Shown here in pieces: positions 29,936 to 41,469 of a stretch of 64,000 nucleotides of DNA. The stretch's first letter is position 1. Every line of letters begins with the position of its first letter. A program made the position numbers and the translations under genes. This DNA comes from Pictodentalium vernedei (lineage: Eukaryota; Mollusca; Scaphopoda; Dentaliida; Dentaliidae). The DNA is taken from positions 383,638,718 through 383,702,717 of the forward strand of contig CM062290.1 of assembly GCA_031216915.1 (NCBI GenBank), given 5' to 3'. A model generated the notes under the pieces. That model saw nothing but the letters and a program-made list of their open reading frames with translations. It did no database searches and was not told the DNA's origin.

Positions 29936-30467
29936 TGATCAATTTCTGCCATGCACACTTTCTTTTTTTGGCGAGTATATATTGTTATTTGGTACCGCTT
30001 TTACTGGTTCCAGAGTGCTCCTCTCTTTGTTTTTGAAGAAGATTCCTTTAAAAAGGGGGTGGGGGGATTTTTTAAATCTCCTTCGGCTTGATAAGTGTGT
30101 AACTATGAGTGAAGCTGTTTTGTCTGTAGATTATATCCTGGATACAGCTTGTGTATTATTGTATATGACATATGTTTGTGGGGGGTTAACCTCTCACTCT
30201 GAAATACGCCATCCTAATTTTTGGGGCTTAGTCCAGACTAGCCTTAAAATTGGGAACTCGTTACATCCAATTAGCATAGCCATTCATGCTAAGAATATGG
30301 AATTACTTGAATTTGGCTCCTTATTTATGATATGTCTTCTCTATGACTGTATAGAGAGATATACATGTAATTCCTTTTAAATTTAATTTCCTTTCACCTT
30401 GAATTACAGCCTTGGGAACTGTGTTGGTCTAATTCTGAGGTCCTAGGCCCTCCGCCTTTTTACGATT
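29936..30467 (+). other. 3' part of DIRS C, no recognised protein
   Basis: A 150-residue open frame crosses 29928-30380 but matches no DIRS protein that I recognise and overlaps the Tc1 terminus, so it is treated as chance. The sequence leads into the GGCCCTCCGCC phrase that precedes the ICR in all DIRS copies. Confidence 0.5.
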
Positions 30468-30560
30468 CAGCTAGTCTGGACCATTGGTTTGTAGTATAAA
30501 AATATGATAAATTTAAAGTAATATGTATATTTTTTATGCTTACCAATGGCTCAGACGGGT
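30468..30560 (+). repeat. ICR of DIRS C
   Basis: AGCTAGTCTGGACCATTGG then TTTGTAGTATAAAAATAT mirrors the left end; GATAAATTTAAAGTAAT through TATGCTTACCAATGGC mirrors the right end. A few mismatches to the outer ends record divergence since insertion. Confidence 0.8.
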
Positions 30561-30629
30561 ATGGCCCTCCCATGAGTGGGCACTCATACCTCCCCGCTGA
30601 GTTATTATGTAGTACTATCTTCTACAAAG

Positions 30630-30848
30630 AATGATGTTGGCGCCAATTCCAGTCACTTCCTGACGTCTGCGCATGTGCAGAGAGTAAAAGTATGGAGGAC
30701 CAGATAGGACTTGGTTTTGCAAGCAAATTTTGGGGATTGGGGGATTCAAAATTTGTGTTTGGCCCTTGATAACTTTTGAGTTTCCACCAGCTAGCTAATC
30801 TGGGCCATTGGTAAGTATAAAAAATATACAAATTACTGTAAATTTATC
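30630..30848 (+). repeat. Right ITR of DIRS C
   Basis: TTGGCGCCAATTCCAGTCAC, TGCGCATGTGCAGAGAG and GGGGATTGGGGGATTC are the inverted counterparts of 24873-25095. It ends at ATTTATC, then unrelated intron. Confidence 0.8.
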
Positions 30849-31340
30849 GTGTTCCTTCACTCACAGAGATATACAGATATTCTTTCATGCTCCAGTTATA
30901 GATATTTCAATCAATAAGTATTTTATTCATCTTGAAATCATAAAGGTATTAACACAATTAGTGGAACTGCAGTGTAATAAAAAAAAACCTACGGCTGTGT
31001 TGAGTCTTCATTCCTGATGGTAATGTCAAGTCTCCATTGAGCAACATTTCTTTTCGTTAGTTCAGAGAAAACGAATGTTTATGGTACTTTATAGATTCAA
31101 TTGTCTGTAATATATCAGATGATTGGAACAGCGAGCCTATGGTTCACTTTTATGACCATCTGAAATATTCCAGATGAGTGAATCTAAACAAAGGCGATGG
31201 ACTATTTAAGGGCTATACTGGTTCCTGGCCATAACGGAGTCAGATTCCTTACTGACGTATACTGATGGCCTGAGAGCTTGCTATGTTGAAAAAGTGCCAT
31301 AACTGGTCCTTTTTTCAAAAGGGTTAGATCGCCTGTATTT
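30849..31340. other. Intron sequence, nothing recognised
   Basis: AT-rich sequence without recognised repeat ends. A weak inverted pair (TCAGATGATTGGAAC / GACCATCTGAAATATTCCAGATG) lies near 31115-31175. No coding evidence. Confidence 0.45.
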
Positions 31341-31590
31341 TTAACCCTTTACCCAACGCAGACGATATCAAAATTTATTATTTTAAATATAATTTTTTCA
31401 AATTTTTCAAAAAATTTCAACAAAACCATATCATGTGACCCCTCGTTGGAACGAGCTTGATGAGCTTGTTCCAACGAGGGGTCACATGATATGGTTTTGT
31501 TGAGATTGTTTTGAAAAATACTATTTTTTCAACTACTGAATTTGCATATTACGCGGGTGGATGCGGCCGCTTCGTTGGGTAAAGGGTTAA
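31341..31590. mobile_element. Type I TTAA MITE, inverted orientation
   Basis: TTAACCCTTTACCCAACG and CGTTGGGTAAAGGGTTAA ends, with a near-perfect central palindrome CCATATCATGTGACCCCTCG / its complement about the axis at AGCTTGATGAGCTTG. It is 250 bases long with no ORF, and abuts the 45-base tandem array. Confidence 0.88.
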
Positions 31591-31905
31591 ATGATATTAA
31601 TTCTTTACCTGCATAATTAAAGATGACATTTTTAAATGATATTAATTCTTTACCTGCATAATTAAAGATGACGTTTTTAAATGATATTAATTCTTTACCC
31701 ACATAATTAAAGATGACATTTTTAAATGATATTAATTCTTTACCTGCATAATTAAAGATGACATTTTTAAATGATATTAATTCTTTACCTGCATAATTAA
31801 AGATGACATTTTAAAATGATATTAATTCTTTACCTACATAATTAAAGATGACATTTTTAAATGATATTAATTCTTTACCTGCATAATTAAAGATGACATT
31901 TGCAA
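31591..31905 (+). repeat. 45-base tandem array, 7 units
   Basis: Unit: ATGATATTAATTCTTTACC, TGCATAATTAAAGATG, ACATTTTTAA. There are seven near-identical copies with single-base variants (TGCATA/CACATA/TACATA, ACATTT/ACGTTT). There are no spacers, so it is a minisatellite and not a CRISPR. It starts directly at the end of a MITE. Confidence 0.95.
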
Positions 31906-32344
31906 AAACTGTTAAAACCTAAAATTAAATTTTTTACCTTCAAAACATCACTTTTAAACCCTCTTTGGAATGAGCTTGTTCCAATAAGGTGTCGTAAGCT
32001 GTGTTTTGGGGGCAAAAATCTTTAAAATAATAATATAATAATATTTGAATTGCTGTGTTTGTGAACAGTGCTGGCCAGATATGTCCATCATGTGAGGTGA
32101 AGGGCTAAAACAAATTTCCTTTTTTTTAACCCTTTACCCAATGCAGACGATATCAAAATTTATTATTTTAATTTTTGTTTTTTCAAATTTTTCCAAAAAA
32201 TTAAACAAAACCATATCACATGACCACTCATTGGAGCGTGCTCGATGAGCTCATTCCAATGAGGGGTTACATATGGTTTTGGTAAAAAAAAAATTTTCAA
32301 CTGCTAAATTGCAGATACAGCCCATTCATTAGGTAAAGGGTTAA
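31906..32344. mobile_element. Degenerate type II MITE followed by type I MITE
   Basis: 31906-32106 holds a decayed type II copy (CCCTCTTTGGAATGAGCTTG, GTGCTGGCCAG, GTGAAGGGCTAAA). 32126-32344 is a type I copy with TTAACCCTTTACCCAATG and TAGGTAAAGGGTTAA ends and a palindrome around GCTCGATGAGCTCATTCC; one arm has small deletions. Confidence 0.75.
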
Positions 32345-32439
32345 CCTCTCAGAAGACCTCAGCAGTTGTTTCCTTCTGTTTCAACTGCATCTTTTTAATA
32401 TGAATTATTTTCTTACATTTTGATGGAGAGAGCTCCTCT

Positions 32440-32605
32440 GTTGGAACCCTTGAAAGTGGAATAATGCTTGTTTACTTTGATAAACATGTACTGCTTTACT
32501 TGTAAAATAGGTAACAATGCCTGGGGTGGCAGTCCTCTGATGTGGGCAAAGCTGGTGTAAACAATTGGCTAAACTTGCCTCCGCACCAGTCTTGCAGTTG
32601 TGATA
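32440..32605. repeat. Dispersed repeat (partner of 23505-23665)
   Basis: Shares TGCTTGTTTACTTTG, GTAAAATAGGT and CAATGCCTGGGGTG with the earlier copy. It is non-coding and ends about 55 bases before exon 5. Confidence 0.5.
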
Positions 32606-32660
32606 TAACTATAGATGCTGAAAGTGACCTAAATTCATAAACATCTGCTTGTATTGACAG

Positions 32661-32764
32661 GTATTGGAGGTGGGTTCAAAGTAGCAATGAATATTCTAAA
32701 CAACGGAAGATTTGGAATGGCAGCTGCCTTATCAGGAACCATGAAATATTGTATTGCTAAAGCA
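32661..32764 (+). CDS. ACADVL: Acyl-CoA dehydrogenase (VLCAD-like), exon 5
   Basis: Acceptor TTGTATTGACAG and donor GTAAGT bound 104 bases; the first two complete the Gly codon from exon 4. The peptide [19 protein letters not shown] then [15 protein letters not shown] is the first helix block of the C-terminal alpha domain. [15 protein letters not shown] agrees with VLCAD rather than the NSGRFSMGS-type of ACAD9. Confidence 0.92.
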
Positions 32765-32821
32765 GTAAGTTTAGAGATCAGTACACTTTTTATTACTGTC
32801 ACTTTTGTTATATCTAATAAC

Positions 32822-33062
32822 TTAACCCTTAAAAGCATATTTCTTTATTTTAACAACCTCAAAACAGGTGCCATGAACATGCCTCATGAAGAGGTCTTGT
32901 TGACAATTGACAAATTACCTGGGCAGTGATTTTTTGTCAAATCTTGACTGCCTTAACTAGCCATCAAGACTTGCCTAGAAATCTCTGCTAAGTCACTGGA
33001 TGTATAGTTTTGTGCGCTGGTGGGAGCAGCCCAGTCCCCTGAAGGTTATGACTTTTGTAGTA
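32822..33062. repeat. TTAACCCTTAA-type dispersed repeat
   Basis: Opens TTAACCCTTAAAAGC. An imperfect inverted core lies around GGGCAGTGATTTTTTGTC and AAGACTTGCCTAGAAATC, as in the segments at 4430 and 8291. It closes near CCTGAAGGTTATGAC. Confidence 0.45.
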
Positions 33063-33492
33063 CAGTAGAATCCTCTTAATTGAATATCCATTTTGCCAGT
33101 GAAAATTATTCAGTTAACAGGAGTATACAATTAACATGGATTTGGTCCGTTTCCTGTGGTCTGGAGGAAAACTGAGCATTTATTCTATTATATCTTGCTT
33201 GACAGAGCTCAGAGAGCTCTGTCAAACAAGATTTAATATAATAAATGCCTGTATTGGATGTAGTGAGGCCAAAAAGGTTGATAAATAAGGGGAATTTGGT
33301 GGGTATCACAGTAATTTTTTTGACATATTACAAAAATTTATATACAATTAACAGGAGTTTACTCTACAACCCATATGCAATTAACAGATCAAATTTGTAC
33401 TGAAGGTATGGTAAATGGCTTTGTGTTTGAAAATTATATTCAATTAACAGAGATATACAATTAAGAGATATCCAATTAAGTGGGCTCCACTG
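33063..33492. mobile_element. Pogo-like MITE (~430 bp), complete
   Basis: Inverted ends CAGTAGAATCCTCTTAATTG and CAATTAAGTGGGCTCCACTG, flanked by TA on both sides. The interior holds a smaller palindrome around TTGACAGAGCTCAGAGAGC. No transposase. CAGTRGAAYC-type ends with TA duplication are those of pogo/Tigger-like mariners, so it is inferred to be a non-autonomous derivative. Confidence 0.8.
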
Positions 33493-33544
33493 TAGTAGTG
33501 TGGAGTTGGAAATTTTTAACCTGATCATTTTGAAGTAGTAACTA

Positions 33545-34130
33545 AAAGGCACTATAGTCCAGGAGCTGATAGGGTACCCCAGCACCCCATCCCCAGGACT
33601 CAACTAAACCCCACTTCTTTTGAAACTGATATACCCCTCCAAATTTTAAGGAATGTTAACATGAAAAAAATGTGGCTGCACATGCTCAAACACAACAACA
33701 AGAAGAAGATGGATGCTATTCATGAAAGTCGCGGTAGGTATTTTCCAATGGCTGTCTCGACTGTAAATGAGTAAGAACTTGACTTGTATTGTTATTGAAT
33801 CACATACGATGTACATTCTGAGGAAGTAAAGTTGTTATGGCATAATCCAATATGGCGAAAAAAATGACAGCCGGAAGATGGAAATAGATCAATTTTTTTA
33901 AAAAACTGGAGAACTTTCTGTTGATTTTTTATGTTTGTAATGAGAAGTGATCAGTTAGCTATCTTTTAGCGCAAATCTGAGTGTTATAATCCCAAAACAC
34001 GGCATACAATTGGCATTTAAAAAAAAAAATGGAGTAAAAATTCCAAAGTAGGAAAAATGGCATTGTTTCTATGATAGCAGACTGTCTCAAATCTAAATAA
34101 AATGAGCCATGATGACAGTTGTATCAAATA
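33545..34130. repeat. Diverged direct repeat, left copy
   Basis: CACTATAGTCCAGGAGCTG, CAACTAAACCCCACTTCTTTTG and CAAATCTGAGTGTTATAATC then CATACAATTGGCATTT match, in the same order and orientation, the block at 43575-43990. The two copies flank the DIRS B1 plus Crypton region. No ORF. Confidence 0.6.
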
Positions 34131-34241
34131 TTAGTTCAGTAAACAGATGGGGAATACATAGAACTAGACTTTCAAGGAATTTGATGATGTTCATATCTAA
34201 TATGTATGTCAAAATTTGACCGGAAATATAAAATTATATAG

Positions 34242-34392
34242 ACAATAGTTCACTGCTTGGAGTAACGTATGATGTTTATTCTCGAGTGGGATGCAGAAGG
34301 TTATTTTCACAAGGCGCTAGCTGAGTGAAAATAATCCCTGCATCCCACGAGAGAATAAACATCGTACGTTACTCCAAGCAGTGAACTATTGT
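34242..34392. repeat. Long inverted repeat (~62-base arms)
   Basis: ACAATAGTTCACTGCTTGG, GTTTATTCTCGAGTGGGATG and GGTTATTTTCAC are followed after a short AAGGCGCTAGCT loop by their near-perfect inverse. It could form a stable cruciform or RNA hairpin and is probably a foldback/MITE. DIRS B1 begins 12 bases after it. Confidence 0.85.
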
Positions 34393-34403
34393 GTTTATTA
34401 TAT

Positions 34404-34605
34404 ATTTTTATACTGTACCAATGACCCAGACATAGCTGGTGCTAACTCTTAAAATATAGGGCCAAACACAAATTTTGCCCCCCAATCCCCAAAATTTGCA
34501 TCTAAAACTAAAGAAAACATGTCCTGAAAGGCCCTCCACACTTCGCCCCTACTGCGCATGCGCAGTGTCAAGGACGTTCCGAAATTGGCGCCATTTATCA
34601 TTCTA
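34404..34605 (+). repeat. Left ITR of DIRS B1
   Basis: ATTTTTATACTGTACCAATG start, then ACATAGCTGGTGC in family-B form, and TGCGCATGCGCA at 34553-34564. Inverse of 41240-41469. Confidence 0.9.
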
Positions 34606-35497
34606 AGTTTGGCCCTTCATCAGTTAACATCTGACTGATCTTTGTGCTTTTAAATCTCAGTTTAAATGATGCCAGACACATAAATATTAGTGAAATGGTG
34701 ATTCTAAGGAGGATAGAGAAGGAGGAGAGGAAAAGAATGTGTGACAGAATATTATCAGGGCTGTAACTTAAAATTTTTTAATGAAATTATGTTAAGTTAC
34801 CTATTTTCAAGGCAGCAGCCATTTTGTTGTCATTCTGATTATTTAGTTACACTGTTTTTTCAAGTGTTTTCCTCTCTCCCTGTCCTTTAAGTTCCCCCTT
34901 GCTATTCTCCCATGCTTTTGGCATAGTTTCTGTAATTATTATTACTAAAATTTCTTGGGAGTTTTAGCTGAATAACAGAATGAATTCTGTTCTTTCCCCA
35001 TGTTTACGTCTTCACCTACGGGTGGTTAGGCGTTGTGTTCTGCATCTACCATCTGATGTTCTGCAGTTTCTTCCCTGGAAGTCTCTGTTTTGCATCAGAT
35101 AGTGTATTTTTGGTAACTGATTTCGGGCCTGGGTGCCTGGAGTCTTATTTTAGTGTTTTTACACTCATTGTTTACATTTACAACAGCCCTCTGTGTGAGG
35201 GGGGGATTTCTAAAAATAATATCTTTATGTTATTTTAATCATAACTAGATACATTATTATTGTTCGTAAGTGTTGAATAAATTGTTTAAAATATTTTTAA
35301 AATTTTTGTCCACACTTAGGCTTGGGATCCATTGGGGCTCAATGTTACTTTTCAGAAACTTGGGCTGTTCTGAAAAAATATTTTTTCAAAATATTTTGAT
35401 TTCAATTATTTTTTCTATATTAATGGATCATATTATTATTATGTATTTTGATTGCCAGGGGTTAGTGTGAGTACCAGGACTTGTTTTCTTTTCACAT

Positions 35498-38400
35498 TGA
35501 AAGGATATTGATCAATTGTTTTAAGAGGAAGTCTTCCTCTGACCTTATTATCATTCTATATGTGGTCAGTGTACTCGCATTAACTCCTGTTCTGTATCGT
35601 ATGATTTCGATGACAATATGGGAAGCGTATGTCACGGTATGTTGTTGGGGATTTGGACACTCCGGTCCTTTCCCCGCAGGGTCACTCTACTTTATCAATT
35701 TCTATTTCAGACGATCAAGATTAGGGTGATGTATCTGTGATGTCTTCCAACAGTGTGCCTCCGTCGTCACAATTAATGAAGGGCTAGCGGAAAAGTGCTC
35801 ATGTAATACGCCAATTGCCTAAGAGGACCCTAGTAGGTTCGACGGCCTTTGACGTCCGCTAGCTCGCCCGGTGTAGCGTCCATTCACCGAATGGTTCGGC
35901 AGCCGGGTTCGTCCGTTGCGGTCTAGAAGGAATTTTGGGGTGATGCGAGCACTATAAAATTAACTTAATGCACACCCAGTGACGGCGGATCGGAGGGAGA
36001 ACGGAGGAAGCCTTTTAGTCCGGTTCATAGCTCGTTCCGGTCCATCCGGACGGCAAGCGAGAGAGGCCCCTCTCTCGTTCAACAACATCTGGCCCCAGAT
36101 GTTGTGGTATAAAATGTGTCGCTAGCGGAGCATACGTCCGTCGCTCGGGACGCTCCGTTGTATAGGCAGTCCGCTGAGACTGCTAAGGCTTCCTCTTCTC
36201 GTCAGCGCACACGACCGCACCTTGGCTGCGTGACCGCCGATATATTACCAGCTTCGCCGATCAAGGATTCTTCGGCGACCAGGTCACACCATCCGGCAGC
36301 CAGGGATTCGAGACCGATGGACTCCGGACGTTCGCATAGGAAAAGTATGCGGGAGCCATCTGATGCGGAGCTGCCCTCGGCGAAGCAGCGATAGACTGCG
36401 CCTCCGCAGGTCTCGACGCCGGACATTCTTGTGCACATAGCACAGCTTATCGCAGCATCCCAGCAGCCGACAGAAACGGTGTCGGATCGAGAATTATCCG
36501 ACAGCGCTGGGTCGGTAGCCGGGGACTCGAGGCCTGCAGACCCCGGACGTTCGCATAGGAAGTGTGCGGGAGTCAACGTACACGGAGCTTCCGGCGGCAA
36601 TGCATCGTAAGTCCGCTACTGCACAGGCCTCGGGAACGGACGTGCTTTCTTTAATAGCACAGTTTATCGCAGCATCCCAGCATCAACTGAATCTGTCGCA
36701 TATATTTTATCCGACGATGCTGGGTCGGGACGCTCCGCGGAAGCGGGTACGGACGTCCGAAAGTTTCATCTGGTCCGATGGGATACCGAAAGGGATTCGG
36801 AGGATTTCAAGCTTTCCCTTTCGGAACAACATATGCTGCGATGCCGGATAAGAAACTGATAGCGTCGGTGGACTTAGAAATTTTTGGTTCGGTTCAGGGA
36901 CATCGTCCCTCAGTTCCGACATAGTCCAATAATGTCACACAAACTTTCGAATTATTGAACGACGCTATATATATTATTATTTTATGCTTGCTATCCAAGC
37001 ATTTCTGGTTTCTTGTTCGAAGAGTTATGGAGATGTCTTTCAAAAGTGTGCCTCTGTCGTCATAGTTAATGAAGAGTTAGCGGCAATAAGTGCTCATGGA
37101 ATATGTCTATCGCTTACGGAGCGACATTCGCTAGCTCACCCGGTGTAGCGTACATTCATCGAATCGTTCGGCTGCCGGGTTCGTCCGTTGCGGTCTAGGA
37201 AGGAGATTTGGGTGATTTGAGCACTTTAATTACTTTAGTACTCACCCAGTGACGGCAGATTGAGGACAGATCGGAGGAAGCCTGTTAGTCCGGTTCCTGG
37301 CTTGTCCAGGTCCGTCTGGGCTGTGAGCGAGAGAGGTTCCTCTCTCGCCCAACAACATAGGGGACCGCATGTTGTGGTTCAGATATTTTACATTCGGAGC
37401 ATATGTCCGTTGCTCGGGACGCTCCGTTATATTGACAGTCCGAGAGACTGTCTTTAATGCTTCCTCATCCTCACAGCAGGGCACACGACCGCACATTGGC
37501 TACGTGACCTCGAGTATCCGATCAGTTTCGGCATTCAGTGATTCCACGGCGAATAGGTCGCGCCATCCGGTAGCCAAGGGACACGAGGCCTATACACTCC
37601 GTTCGCTCGCATATTGGAAGTATGCACGGGGTAACGATCACGGAGCTTCCAGCGGCAATGCATCGTAAGACCGCTTCTCCTCAGGCCTCAGTGACGGACG
37701 TGCTATCCGAGTTAGCACAGTTGTTTCGCAGCATCCCAGCAATTGACAGTTTCTCGGTCGAGTCAGGAATTATCCGACGGCGCTGGGTCGGTGCGGTCCG
37801 CGGTTGCATCAGCTACGGACGACCGAACGCTTTATAGGGTCCGACAGGATGGCGAAAGGGATTCGAAAGATTTCGAGTTTTCCCTTTAGTAGTATCGGAA
37901 GATGCCTTTCATATCTTCTGGCATTTCTTCCAGTGATTATTATTTCGGACTTCATTGCTGCGATCTTGGATAAGAGACTTATAGCGTCATTGGACTCGGA
38001 TTTTTCGATCGGTACAGGGACATTGTCCCTGACTTACCGACGCAGTCCAATATTGTCATTACAACATGTGTTTTATTTTTCGACGCTATATATATATATA
38101 TATACAAGCCTGCTACTAAGCATGATAGTTTAGTTTCTTGTCCGCGTTGCTCATTTCTGCCATTTTATCATTTTTACAAATAGTTTATTTTGGCAGAGCA
38201 GGGCATACCGAGAGTTCATATGCGTCTAGACGGTGTGATTAAAGACTGCATATATTCTTTTTCGCCGTTTATGTCTTTTCCAATTTCAATGTTGGGAACG
38301 ACATTATGTATAGTAGACTTAACTTAGACGCTTTATTATACGTAATCCGCCTTTCTGAGGCGTTATCATTACGTCTTCAAGAAAAGATTTACGGGATATT

Positions 38401-38595
38401 ATTCTCAATGTAATTTCTTTTGAGGGCAGTAGTTTGTTCACGTATAACTCCGCCCTTCAGTGGCTGATTGGAGTTGGTTAGAGGTGACGCAGCCCTAGCT
38501 ACATCCACACGCGTGGATAGTAAGGTTAAGAACTCTCTCAGAGTCGCTTCGTTCTCGGAGGAGCTTCTCTTCGACGGCAACTTTCCGGCAATCCA
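35498..38595 (+). pseudogene. gag remnant of DIRS B1, internally duplicated
   Basis: Matches to the B2 gag start near 35498 (ATTGAAAGGATATTGATC) and are readable in pieces such as 36116-36394 (AEHTSVARDAPLYRQSAETA). About 35730-36500 and 37020-37900 cover overlapping parts of the same gene. The gag C-terminal region (TTGGTTAGAGGTGACGCAGC) is at about 38470-38580. Many stops. Confidence 0.75.
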
Positions 38596-40495
38596 TGAAT
38601 TGCTCGATTTATACGTTCTCTTGTCTATCTAGTGTTACAAGAGATTCAGACTGGGGCAAACATTCGGTGGTTGACTCAGAGAGTGCCGCCGCAGTTGCCG
38701 GACCCGAGTGTGGCTGTTATGACGGTTGCCAGTCAAACAGATTGGGATATATACTGATCCCTACGGATTCGAAGTGCCAGGGTCTTTGGGTTCCGCAGTC
38801 TTTTAGCTATCAGTTTAACTTCCGCGGAATAATGTTTTTTAGGCTTGCTTTATGTCATTGCATGAACATTATTCAGAAACGCATGCCCAAATTCCTGTCC
38901 TTTAATTCGACAGTAGTGGCGTATCTCCGGAACCAGGGAGGCACTCTTTCGTTTCCGTTATTCAATTTAATGGAAAGAATCCGTCTGTTGGTTATAGTAC
39001 ACCAAGTTCAGTTTTGGTCCGTCATATTCCGGGTCGTCTGATTGTTTTATCGGACTCCCGTTCTCTTACGGGTCGCTTGTTGCTGTCAGAATGGACTCTC
39101 AACAAACAAGTATTCAATCAGATTTGCTATCTGTGGGAGCGCCCAATGATGATTTATTTATGACACAGCTTGCTAATCAATTGCAGACGTATGTGTTGGC
39201 TTGTCCAGATCTCTGAGCTAATAGTGTTAACGCTCTATTGATCTATAGGACGGAATGATAGGATACTCTTATATCGTCCGGCGCTGTTGTTTTAGCAGGT
39301 ATTGCTAAGATAAACAACCACAATACATTTCTGTTGATAGCATCTCTATCTTCACAGAGATCATGAGTAATTTACTCTCTTGTCTACTGTGGGTCTTAAC
39401 GTGAAATCTTCCTCTATGTGAGGATCTTTTTTCACTGGGTAAATCGTGTCATCTTTATCACAACCAGCAAGGTCGCAACCTTCATGTATTCCGTTGTGTG
39501 GTCCGTATTACATTGTAAGCACTGTACTGGACGAGCTTTGGACGCGATTTCTTACTATAGGAGATCCTCTTCTTCGCTATTCTATGCGACTAAAGTGGAG
39601 GCTCTTCCGTCGTGGTGTAGGGATCATTATGTTCATATTGTTGATCCCTCCATACTACTCATTGCTATTTTTTAGTATACTTGTTTCACAAGATCTACTG
39701 CAGCCTGTTATTATTTAGGTTATAGGTTTATGTTACCTCATACCTATGCACTCTACGATAGTTTACAATTGAGTCTTTTGTCTCTTTATCTAAGTCAGTT
39801 AGTAACTTTTTGATAAATAGACTTAGAATCTTTAGATTAAATTCCTATACGGATTTTAACTTCGGTTCTTATTTAGCTAAGTAATCATTTGAGCCTCTGG
39901 AAACAGTAGTTTTCAAATTCTGACCTTTTAGACAGTAATTCTGTTGGTTTCTCTTTTACTGTAGAGTCAGTGAGTTTCATGCACTTTCGATGCATGATTT
40001 TCACTTTCATAGTTTCGGAATCAATACTTCCGTTACTGTTTAGGTTGGATTGTTGCATAAGAGTTAGGCTCCTATTATCCGGAACCTATTATTTTAAGGT
40101 CCTTCCGTCTTCGTATGGGCATAGGCCTTTACACTTTCCGGGTACAGTTTATGTATTTATAAACAGATATCTGTTTATTACAAGGGCGTAAGCTTCTTCT
40201 GTCTAGTAGAAGGACGTTACGCTCCATTTTATTGTTAATGGATTCTATTAACTATCGGTACTGCTTATGGTATATCATTGACTTAGCAGTTGGGCTTAAG
40301 ATTTCGGCTCATGAAGTAAGAGTTCTTCTACTTCTTAGGCTTACATTAATAGTGTCGCTATTATAGATTTTTGAAGGCCGCTCATTGCGCTCAGCCATCC
40401 ACATTCATGAATTTTATCTTAGAAATATCGAGTCAATTTCTTGAGGCCTCTTTTGTTAGGTCTATTATCTACTGCTCAGAATGTCATTCACTTAA
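38596..40495 (+). pseudogene. RNase H and recombinase remnants of DIRS B1
   Basis: RNase H traces run from 38600 to 39060 (NSTVVAYLRNQGGTL, then FPLFNLMERIRL), the C-terminal extension to about 39560, and the recombinase from about 39580 to 40495 with numerous frame breaks. The GAAGTAAGAGTTCTTC block (HEVR region) near 40311 and the AATTTTATCTTAGAAATATCG block (catalytic Tyr region) near 40409 are still visible at DNA level. RT is missing. Confidence 0.8.
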
Positions 40496-41079
40496 CAGTT
40501 GCTACTATAGCTAGGTAGGCTGTCTGTTTCGGCAGTGTCTCCGTTCGGCTGCCCTCTTCGCTCTGGGCTATTTGACCCAGGGCAAGAAAAAGGGGGGGGG
40601 GGGGAGGGTGTTCCCTTGGGTCACCTGTTTTACTATGAAAACAAGGGGATACCTCCTCCGGAGTTAGTAATTCTGAGCTGTTATTGGGATGGTTGTTTAG
40701 TGAGAAGTTTAAGTTTATAAAATTCATTCAAGTCTTAGTTTTTAAAGTATAGCTTTTGAATATTGCATATGTCAACGGACATGATTATGCAATTCTCACA
40801 CACTTTTAGGAGTATAAGAGTCTCTATTCTCTAGACTTACTTTATTATTGGCTTACTTTAAAAATTATTAGTATAAGGATTATATTGGATATTAATAGAG
40901 TACATGGATGTATGAAGCTCAATTTTGGAAGGTGTTGTATCTTTCTAATTTATCATAAATAAGAAAGATACATGTAAGGCCTATTACTTCTTTTCCCTAC
41001 AGGGGATGACTCTATTTTATTTTATTGAGCGTATTCCATTTTGCTCTATGTCCTTGGCCCTCCAGCCTTTTTACTATTC

Positions 41080-41469
41080 AGCTATGTCTGGGTTATTGGT
41101 ACAGTATAAAAATGTTAAAAAATTTATAGTAATTTATATATTTTTTATACTTACCAATGACCCAGACGGGGATGGCCCTCCCAGGAGTTGGGAACTCTTG
41201 CCTCCCCGCTGAGTACATAGCGCTTACCAGGCACTGGTTATTAGAATGATAAATGGCGCCAATTTCGGAACGTCCTTGACACTGCGCATGCGCAGTAGGG
41301 GCAAAGTGTGGAGGGCCTTTCAGGACATGTTTTCTTTAGTTTTAGATGCAAATTTTGGGGATTGGGGGGCAAAATTTGTGTTTGGCCCTATATTTTAAGA
41401 GTTAGCACCAGCTATGTCTGGGTCATTGGTAAGTATAAAAAATATATAAATTACTATAAATTTTTTAAC
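41080..41469 (+). repeat. ICR and right ITR of DIRS B1
   Basis: The ICR (41080-41167) reads AGCTATGTCTGGGTTATTGG, TACAGTATAAAAAT, then GTTAAAAAATTTATAG, mirroring both ends. The right ITR follows from about 41240 to 41469 with TGCGCATGCGCA at 41283-41294. The termini are far better preserved than the coding sequence. Confidence 0.9.

Larger units (their letters stand above)
24873..30848 (+). mobile_element. Divergent, decayed DIRS element C with internal insertions
   Basis: The left end ATTTTTATACTATAAACC and right end TACTGTAAATTTATC frame inverted repeats related to, but clearly distinct from, families A and B. The ICR (30468-30560) reproduces both edges with join AAAAATAT/GATAAA, so the junction differs from the GTT of A and B. 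Coding remnants are FSVSISEEHEHGD-like gag near 25805-25845, a VEVKALLLKGTIQVVE match to RT near 26155-26205 and an HLFLVLNSDG match near 26440. A Tc1 element and a repeat tail are inserted. No intact ORF remains, so this is an old lineage. Confidence 0.8.
34404..41469 (+). mobile_element. DIRS element B1, decayed mosaic
   Basis: Full-length ends (ATTTTTATACTGTACC to CTATAAATTTTTTAAC), ITRs and ICR are present in 7.07 kb, but coding regions are wrecked. gag is partly repeated: the block containing GTGCCTCCGTCGTCACA near 35756 recurs near 37054, with another gag piece between. The C-terminal half of gag and all of RT are deleted: the match jumps at about 38600 from the gag CTTCTCTTCGACGGCAA region into RNase H. 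The GACATAGCTGG edge groups it with B2. Confidence 0.9.

Noticed and set aside
29928-30380. A 150-residue ORF after the Tc1 copy
   Set aside because: No homology recognised, it crosses the Tc1 end, and it lies in decayed DIRS C sequence.
31591-31905. CRISPR-like array of ~45-base repeats
   Set aside because: Units are contiguous and near-identical with no unique spacers, and the host is a eukaryote; it is a minisatellite.
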